From an uncultured Clostridia bacterium (GTDB lineage: Bacteria; Bacillota; Clostridia; Christensenellales; Aristaeellaceae), in the NCBI GenBank assembly GCA_934630975.1, contig CAKTXH010000030.1, forward strand, positions 1 through 26,722: a DNA stretch of 26,722 nt, written 5' to 3'. The position numbers and the translations under genes are program-made. Below, piece after piece: positions 21,832-26,722 of this stretch. The first letter of the stretch is position 1; every line of letters begins with the position of its first letter. A model generated the notes under the pieces. The model was not told the DNA's origin, did not search any database, and saw nothing but the letters and a program-made list of their open reading frames with translations.

Positions 21832-24147
21832 ATGCCGGAGAAGATCAAGAAGCGCGACGGGCGGCTTGTGCCTTACGACGAGAGCAAAATTGCAGCCGCC
21901 ATTGACCGCGCGTTCGTGGCCGTGGAGAGCGGCAAGGGCGAGGCCGAAGCCGAGCGTTTGGCGAAAATCGTCACCCGCGAGATGAACGCGAAGGAGAGTA
22001 ATGAAACGCCCTCCGTCGAAGATATTCAGGATCAGGTGGAGCAGGTACTCATCGCCGAAGGCTATGCCAAGACGGCGAAAGCCTACATCCTCTACCGCGC
22101 CGAGCGCAGCCGCACCCGCGAGGCCAAGACCCGCCTGATGCACATTCTGGAGGATATCACGTTCAAGGACGCTTCCGAATCGGACGTGAAGCGCGAGAAC
22201 GCGAACATCGACGGCGATACCGCGATGGGCACGATGCTCAAGTACGGCTCGGAGAGCGCCAAGCAGTTCTACGACATGTATGTGCTCAACCCGGAGCATG
22301 CGCGCGCGCACCGCGAGGGCGATATCCACATCCACGACCTCGACTTCCTGACGCTGACGACGACCTGCACGCAGATCGACCTGACGCAGCTTTTCAAGGG
22401 CGGTTTCTCGACCGGCCACGGTGTGCTGCGCGAGCCGCAGGACATTGGCAGCTATTCCGCGCTGGCCTGCATTGCCATTCAGAGCAACCAGAACGATCAG
22501 CACGGCGGTCAGGCCATTGCCAGCTTTGATTACGACATGGCGCCCGGCGTGGCCAAGACCTACGTGAAGGAATACCGCCGCGCGCTCGGCGCTGCGCTGG
22601 AGCTGCTGCTGAACCACGACGCGGCCAACGACGAGGCGAAGGCCATCGTCCGCCAGATCAAGGCGGAGACGGGCGCGACCCCGACCCTCAAGCCGAACAA
22701 GGAGTTTGACGACGCGCTGCGCGAGCGCCTGCTGGCGATGACGGACGAGGCGACCGCCGAGCGCATGATTCATTACGCGACCGAGCGCGGCTACCGCGAG
22801 ACCGAGCGCCGCACCTATCAGGCGATGGAGGCGTTCATCCACAACCTGAACACGATGCACTCCCGCGCGGGCGCGCAGACGCCGTTCTCCTCCATCAACT
22901 ACGGCATGGATACGTCGCCCGAAGCGCGCATGGTGATGCGCAACCTGCTGCTGGCGACGGAAAGCGGCTTGGGCAACGGCGAAACGCCGATTTTCCCGAT
23001 TCAGATTTTCCGCGTCAAGGAAGGCGTGAGCTACAACCCCGGCGACCCGAACTACGACCTGTTTCGGCTGGCGATCCGCGTGAGCGCCAAGCGCCTGTTC
23101 CCGAATTTCTCGTTTGTGGATGCGCCGTTCAACCTCAAGTATTACAAACCCGGCCACCACGAGACGGAAATCGCCTACATGGGCTGCCGCACCCGCGTCA
23201 TCGGCAACGTATACGACCCGACGCGCGAGGTTTGCAACCGCCGCGGCAACCTCTCCTTCACGTCGATCAACCTGCCGCGCATCGCCATCGAGAGCCACGG
23301 CGACATCGACCTGTTCTTCAAGACGCTGGATGAGCGGATGGATCTGGTGTTCGAGCAGCTGGACGAGCGCTTTGAGATTCAGGCGCGCAAGAAGGTGCGC
23401 AACTATCCGTTCCTGATGGGCGAAGGCGTTTGGATGGACAGCGAGAAGCTGAATTGGGACGACGAGGTGCGCGAGGTGCTCAAGCACGGCACGCTGTCCG
23501 TCGGCTTCATCGGTCTGGCGGAGACGCTGGTGGCGCTCATCGGCGAGCACCACGGCCAGAGCGAGCGCGCCCAGAAGCTGGGCCTGAAGATCATCGGGCA
23601 TATGCGCGAGCGCTGCGACGCGCGCAGCGAGGAGAAGAAGCTGAACTACACGCTGCTGGCGACTCCGGCCGAGGGACTTTCCGGCCGGTTTGTGAAGATC
23701 GACCAGAAGCGCTACGGCAGGATTCCGGGCGTGACCGACCGCGAGTATTACACCAACAGCTTCCACATCCCGGTGTACTACCCGATCAGCGCGTTTGACA
23801 AGATCAAGCTGGAGGCGCCGTACCACGCGCTGACGAACGCGGGTCACATCTCTTACATCGAGATGGACGGCGACCCGACGAAGAACCTCGACGCGTTTGA
23901 GGCGGTTGTGCGCGCGATGCACGACGCGGGCATCGGTTACGGCTCGATCAACCACCCGGTTGACCGCGACCCGATCTGCGGCTACAACGGCATCATCGGC
24001 GACAGCTGCCCGAAGTGCGGCCGTCAGGAGGAAGAGGTGCACTTTGAGCGCATCCGCCGCATCACGGGCTATCTGGTCGGCACGCTCGACCGTTTCAACA
24101 ACGGCAAGCGCGCGGAAGAGCACGACCGCGTGAAGCACGGAATCTAA
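21832..24147 (+). CDS. nrdD: anaerobic (class III) ribonucleoside-triphosphate reductase
   Basis: The 771-aa protein makes deoxyribonucleotides from NTPs without oxygen. Residues ~3-90 are an ATP-cone (I-K-K-R-D-G-R-L-V-P-Y-D) for allosteric control. The barrel contains H-I-H-D-L-D, L-F-K-G-G-F-S-T-G-H-G, M-G-C-R-T-R-V with the candidate active-site Cys, and C-N-R-R-G-N-L-S-F-T. Near the C-terminus C716, C726 and C729 (I-C-G-Y, C-P-K-C-G) form the zinc site, and R-I-T-G-Y-L holds the glycyl radical at G746, followed by D-R-F-N-N-G-K. Start ATG follows GGGGAGAG. NrdG, its radical-SAM activase, is 160 bases downstream. All key residues look intact. Confidence 0.97.
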   Translation: MPEKIKKRDGRLVPYDESKIAAAIDRAFVAVESGKGEAEAERLAKIVTREMNAKESNETPSVEDIQDQVEQVLIAEGYAKTAKAYILYRAERSRTREAKTRLMHILEDITFKDASESDVKRENANIDGDTAMGTMLKYGSESAKQFYDMYVLNPEHARAHREGDIHIHDLDFLTLTTTCTQIDLTQLFKGGFSTGHGVLREPQDIGSYSALACIAIQSNQNDQHGGQAIASFDYDMAPGVAKTYVKEYRRALGAALELLLNHDAANDEAKAIVRQIKAETGATPTLKPNKEFDDALRERLLAMTDEATAERMIHYATERGYRETERRTYQAMEAFIHNLNTMHSRAGAQTPFSSINYGMDTSPEARMVMRNLLLATESGLGNGETPIFPIQIFRVKEGVSYNPGDPNYDLFRLAIRVSAKRLFPNFSFVDAPFNLKYYKPGHHETEIAYMGCRTRVIGNVYDPTREVCNRRGNLSFTSINLPRIAIESHGDIDLFFKTLDERMDLVFEQLDERFEIQARKKVRNYPFLMGEGVWMDSEKLNWDDEVREVLKHGTLSVGFIGLAETLVALIGEHHGQSERAQKLGLKIIGHMRERCDARSEEKKLNYTLLATPAEGLSGRFVKIDQKRYGRIPGVTDREYYTNSFHIPVYYPISAFDKIKLEAPYHALTNAGHISYIEMDGDPTKNLDAFEAVVRAMHDAGIGYGSINHPVDRDPICGYNGIIGDSCPKCGRQEEEVHFERIRRITGYLVGTLDRFNNGKRAEEHDRVKHGI

Positions 24148-24156
24148 AAGGCTACG

Positions 24157-24288
24157 TTGGGGCTTTGCCCCAAACCCCAGCAGGGAAATGATTTCCCTGC
24201 ACCCTCTCCACATGGATTGCGTTGCAATCCATGAAGGGGGAGGTGCAGGAACCTCAGGTTCCTGCCGGAGTTTGAGGCGGAGCCTCAA
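24157..24288. repeat. array of five perfect hairpins between nrdD and nrdG
   Basis: In order: 24157-24163/24167-24173 (TTGGGGC), 24180-24189/24191-24200 (GCAGGGAAAT), 24212-24220/24224-24232 (ATGGATTGC), 24245-24254/24256-24265 (GCAGGAACCT), 24272-24278/24282-24288 (TTGAGGC). Loops are 1-3 bases. No T-runs follow. The third hairpin can extend through CACC/GGTG flanks. It looks like a composite REP/BIME-type dispersed element inside an operon. Confidence 0.85.
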
Positions 24289-24306
24289 GCGTATTTTGGA
24301 GGGTTT

Positions 24307-24813
24307 ATGGAAATTCGTTTGGCAGGACTCGAACCCGAATCCATCGTCGATGGGCCGGGGTATCGGTTTACGGTGTTTGTTCAGGGCTGCCCGCATAACT
24401 GCCCCGGCTGCCACAATCCGCAGACGCATGACTTTTCCGGCGGCCATCTGACCGATACGGACGAGGTCATTGCGCATCTGGGAAAAAATCCGCTGGTGCG
24501 CGGACTGACGCTCTCCGGCGGCGAACCGATGATGCAGCCCGAGCCGCTGTACCTGATTGCCAAGGCGGCGAAGGAAAAGGGCATGAACGTCTGGTGCTAC
24601 ACGGGCTTCACGCTGGAAAACCTGCTCCGCGAGAACCGCGATGACCGCATGAAGCTGCTTTCCGTGATCGACGTGCTGGTGGACGGGCCGTTCCTTTCGC
24701 ACGAGCGGTCGCTCGACCTGCTTTATTGCGGCAGCAAAAACCAGCGGCTCATCGACGTGCCCGCGACGCTGGCAGCGGGGGAGATTAAGCTCTACGTGCC
24801 GCCGGAATGGTAA
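24307..24813 (+). CDS. nrdG: anaerobic ribonucleotide reductase activating protein
   Basis: The 168-aa radical-SAM activase abstracts the glycine hydrogen of NrdD using S-adenosylmethionine and a 4Fe-4S cluster. The cluster motif is C28-x3-C32-x2-C35 within F-V-Q-G-C-P-H-N-C-P-G-C-H-N. G-G-E-P (71-74) is the SAM-amino-group motif, and D-G-P-F-L appears near residue 123. The length is normal. GGAGGG lies 4-9 bases before ATG. It is co-directional with nrdD across the hairpin array, which may tune its output. Confidence 0.96.
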   Translation: MEIRLAGLEPESIVDGPGYRFTVFVQGCPHNCPGCHNPQTHDFSGGHLTDTDEVIAHLGKNPLVRGLTLSGGEPMMQPEPLYLIAKAAKEKGMNVWCYTGFTLENLLRENRDDRMKLLSVIDVLVDGPFLSHERSLDLLYCGSKNQRLIDVPATLAAGEIKLYVPPEW

Positions 24814-24839
24814 GCCTAATTAAAGAATGTATCACGCGA

Positions 24840-24877
24840 TTAACCCTATTCTCTTGCGGGAATTAGGGTTAATTTTT
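24840..24877 (+). terminator. terminator of nrdG
   Basis: TTAACCCTA (24840-24848) pairs with TAGGGTTAA (24864-24872), then TTTTT. Confidence 0.85.
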
Positions 24878-24898
24878 GCATAAAGACGGGAAAGCGGC

Positions 24899-24927
24899 TT
24901 GTTCAAAATGCATGAATGTGTTAGAAT
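24899..24927 (+). promoter_or_regulatory. promoter of the C_GCAxxG_C_C/FMN protein
   Basis: TTGTTC (24899-24904), 17 bases, TAGAAT (24922-24927); 62 bases before the start. Confidence 0.6.
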
Positions 24928-24989
24928 GCTGTCAAAGGCGTGCGTCAAACGCCGAAAGAAACAGGGAAAAACACAGGAGGAATGTCAAA

Positions 24990-25919
24990 ATGAAACAGAC
25001 TTCTCGTCGTGAGTTTTTGAAACTGGCCGGTAAGGGCGTGCTGGGCGCGGCGGCGCTGAGCACCGTTCCGGCGATGCTGCCGGCGCTGGCCGAGGGCGCG
25101 GAAGCCCCTGCCTGGCCGTGGGCTTACAAGCAGCTGGATAAGGACGCGGTCATGAAGCACGGCTATGAGTGCTTCTATTCCCACGGCGGCTGCTGCGCGG
25201 GCGCTGTGGCGGCGATTGTCGAGCTGCTGGCAGACGAGTACGGCTATCCGTACAACCAGTTGAACGCGCGCATGTTCGCGGACGGCGCGGGCGGATACGG
25301 CGCGGGCACGCTTTGCGGCTCTCTGGGCGGCGCGTGCGCGGTGTTCGGCCTGTTCTGCGAGGCGAAGGAAGCCCGCGAGCTGCGCGACCAGCTCTACGCC
25401 TGGTACAAGGAGCATGCGTTCCCGAGCTATCAGCCGGAGATGGAATCCATCACGACGGTTTCCGGCGCAATCGAGTGCGCGGTTTCCGTCGGCAACTACA
25501 TGAAGGCGACCGGCTATGAGATGAGCGACCCGGGCCGTCTGGCGCGTTGCGCGGCCGTTACGGGCGAGACCGCGGCGAAGGCCGTCGAGCTGCTGAACAT
25601 CCACTTCGGCTTTGAGGAAGCCCCGGCGGAAGAGCCGAAGGAAGAGGTCGCGCTCGGCGAGAACGAGTATATCGGCACCGGCGTGAGCGCCATCGGCGGC
25701 GAAGTGAAGGTCAAGGTCACGATGGACGGCGACAAGATCGCGAAGATCGACGTGCTGAGCCACAACGAGACCAGCGGCATTTCCGATCCGGCGCTTGAGC
25801 AGATTCCGGCGGCGATCATCGAGGCGCAGAGCGCGGATGTGGACGTGGTTGCGGGCGCGACCAAGACCTCCGAGGCGCTGATTGCGGCGGTGAAGGACGC
25901 GCTCTCTCAGGTGAAGTAA
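24990..25919 (+). CDS. Tat-exported C_GCAxxG_C_C family protein with C-terminal FMN-binding domain
   Basis: The 309-aa protein starts at ATG 24990 (AGGAGG 9 bases upstream). A twin-arginine signal S-R-R-E-F-L-K (5-11) and hydrophobic stretch to A-L-A (about 34) indicate folded export by Tat, usual for cofactor proteins. Residues ~45-207 carry the family cysteines (C61, C68-C69, C109, C116, C123, C163, C187; motifs G-G-C-C-A-G-A and L-C-G-S-L-G-G-A-C). Residues ~225-305 form an FMN-binding domain with D-V-V-A-G-A-T (285-291), T291 being the predicted flavin attachment site. Probably an extracytoplasmic redox carrier; partners unknown. Confidence 0.9.
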   Translation: MKQTSRREFLKLAGKGVLGAAALSTVPAMLPALAEGAEAPAWPWAYKQLDKDAVMKHGYECFYSHGGCCAGAVAAIVELLADEYGYPYNQLNARMFADGAGGYGAGTLCGSLGGACAVFGLFCEAKEARELRDQLYAWYKEHAFPSYQPEMESITTVSGAIECAVSVGNYMKATGYEMSDPGRLARCAAVTGETAAKAVELLNIHFGFEEAPAEEPKEEVALGENEYIGTGVSAIGGEVKVKVTMDGDKIAKIDVLSHNETSGISDPALEQIPAAIIEAQSADVDVVAGATKTSEALIAAVKDALSQVK

Positions 25920-25936
25920 CCCCTTTTCAGACATTC

Positions 25937-25968
25937 AAAAAAGGCACCGAATAAAGGTGCCTTTTTTT
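25937..25968 (+). terminator. terminator
   Basis: AAAAAAGGCACC/GGTGCCTTTTTTT with a 7-base loop. Confidence 0.93.
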
Positions 25969-26014
25969 GTGTGCAATTTTGGCGGAAAACGGCTAAAAAA
26001 CCGCGTGTCAAGGT

Positions 26015-26043
26015 TTGAAAAAAACGGCCGAATTTGGTATACT
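26015..26043 (+). promoter_or_regulatory. promoter of remB-gyrB
   Basis: TTGAAA (26015-26020), 17 bases, TATACT (26038-26043) preceded by TGG (extended -10). Confidence 0.7.
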
Positions 26044-26088
26044 ATAATAGAAATAAAATGTGCGGAAAGCACACGCGCGGGAGGCTGT

Positions 26089-26418
26089 ATGATCCTTCAT
26101 CTGGGCGACGATGTGAGCGTGCACAGCGCCGACATCGTGGCCATCATTGATTTGACACAGAGCCAAAGCCCCGTCACCGGGGCGATGCTCGCGGAGATCC
26201 GCCGCCAGAACCGTATTCTTGCCCGGCAGGGCATCACCGCCAAAAGCGCGGTGATCTGCGCGGGCGCGAGACGGGCGGGCGGCATGACGGAAAACGCGCG
26301 CGTGTATCTGTCGCCCATTTCCACGGTGACCCTTGCGCAGCGCGCGCATGAGCGAGCCTATCCCGCCGCCGATTCGCTGTTTGAAGCGGCGCAGGAGAGC
26401 GAGCAGCCCGAGCTTTGA
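26089..26418 (+). CDS. remB: RemB/YaaB-like protein (DUF370 family)
   Basis: The 109-aa protein begins M-I-L-H-L-G-D-D-V-S-V and continues D-I-V-A-I-I-D-L, with V-Y-L-S-P-I-S-T-V-T-L near residue 78; these are the hallmarks of the extracellular-matrix regulator RemB (YaaB), of the RemA-like fold. In Bacillus subtilis it lies between recF and gyrB, and the same remB-gyrB order is kept here with a 23-base gap. The C-terminus has a short Ala/Glu-rich extension. GGGAGG precedes the start. The role in matrix gene control is known for Bacillus and only presumed here. Confidence 0.88.
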   Translation: MILHLGDDVSVHSADIVAIIDLTQSQSPVTGAMLAEIRRQNRILARQGITAKSAVICAGARRAGGMTENARVYLSPISTVTLAQRAHERAYPAADSLFEAAQESEQPEL

Positions 26419-26441
26419 GGGCCGAGAAACGAGGAGAGTAA

Positions 26442-26722
26442 ATGGAAAACCAAGACATTCAGCAGCAGCTTGATCAGCTTGAACGGCCGGACGGCGCTTA
26501 CGACGAGAACCAGATACAGGTGCTCGAAGGGCTTGAGGCCGTGCGCAAGAGGCCGGGCATGTATATCGGCTCGACGGATGAGCGCGGATTGCATCATCTG
26601 GTCTACGAAATTGTGGATAACGCGGTGGACGAGGCGCTGGCCGGCTTCTGCAACGAGATCATCATCACGCTGCACAAGGACGGATCCTGCTCCGTGCAGG
26701 ATAACGGACGCGGCTTCCCGGT
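26442..26722 (+). CDS. gyrB: DNA gyrase subunit B, 5' part (cut by window end)
   Basis: The 93 visible residues show the GHKL ATPase start of GyrB: Q-V-L-E-G-L-E-A-V-R-K-R-P-G-M-Y-I-G-S-T, then E-I-V-D-N-A-V-D-E-A-L-A-G (Asn of the ATP site) and D-N-G-R-G-F-P-V. A 22-residue N-terminal extension rich in Gln and acidic residues precedes the core. GAGGAGAG lies 4-11 bases before the ATG at 26442. The rest of the gene lies beyond the window. It is co-transcribed with remB and encodes the ATPase subunit that drives negative supercoiling. Confidence 0.97.
   Translation, partial: MENQDIQQQLDQLERPDGAYDENQIQVLEGLEAVRKRPGMYIGSTDERGLHHLVYEIVDNAVDEALAGFCNEIIITLHKDGSCSVQDNGRGFP

Noticed and set aside
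21730..24702. Minus-strand open frame of 990 codons opposite nrdD and nrdG
   Set aside because: It is a shadow of GC-rich, codon-biased nrdD/nrdG; the translation is Arg/His/Val-rich with no family motif, while the plus strand holds intact enzymes.

Overview
The window looks like a chromosomal segment of an anaerobic Bacillota (Clostridia-type) bacterium, possibly from a gut or rumen metagenome. Supporting signs are strong AAGGAGG-type ribosome sites, sigma-A-like promoters, many rho-independent terminators, an oxygen-sensitive class III ribonucleotide reductase, and a remB-gyrB pair. No rRNA, tRNA or CRISPR array was seen.

Left part (1-7460). The first 700 bases are a patchwork of gene ends: a zinc-ribbon repeat protein, a frameshifted ParB N-terminal domain, and the C-terminal helix-turn-helix of a CitB/DcuR-type response regulator. 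Next comes a minus-strand operon reading glycerate 2-kinase, enolase-like protein, tctC, tctB, tctA. It is divergent from a GntR/FCD regulator. The simplest reading is a catabolic operon: TctABC imports a carboxylate, the kinase makes 2-phosphoglycerate, and the enolase-like protein makes phosphoenolpyruvate. However, the enolase homologue has substitutions at several catalytic positions. A terminator-like hairpin between tctC and tctB probably raises binding-protein output over the membrane subunits.

7460-10440. A secreted flavoprotein (FMN-binding domain plus FAD-dependent reductase domain) lies behind a strong promoter followed by two TetR-like operator palindromes. A TetR regulator follows, and its own promoter appears to be built into the flavoprotein terminator. 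A C-terminal scrap of a DUF4143 ATPase comes next.

10730-18860. This AT-rich accessory island is the most unusual part. An internally deleted Rhs/YD-repeat core is followed by three tandem cassettes. Each carries the same Rhs 3' core segment (ending at the NAD[VI] position) joined to a different C-terminal tail and a different downstream gene. Cassette 1 has a tail with an H-x-F-P-H-x-H-x-W motif plus a small immunity-like gene. Cassette 2 has a very short tail plus a secreted periplasmic-binding-protein homologue. Cassette 3 has a tail with a PD-(D/E)xK-like nuclease signature plus a 288-aa partner gene. The cassettes lack good starts, and two carry nonsense codons, so they look like a silent or decaying store of polymorphic-toxin tips. 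Several repeat boundaries fall inside terminator hairpins. A 22-bp perfect inverted repeat and a duplicated 110-bp segment with a one-base start lesion are also present.

18970-20935. In a GC-richer setting lies a second graveyard: the C-terminal tRNA-binding domain of MetG, a solute-binding-protein scrap, a histidine kinase lacking its ATPase domain, and the tail of an Rpn/PD-(D/E)xK transposase-like protein.

21000-26722. Ordinary GC-rich core sequence follows: a single-pass membrane protein of unknown function, nrdD and nrdG separated by five consecutive perfect hairpins, a Tat-exported C_GCAxxG_C_C/FMN-binding protein, remB, and the start of gyrB, which is cut by the window end.
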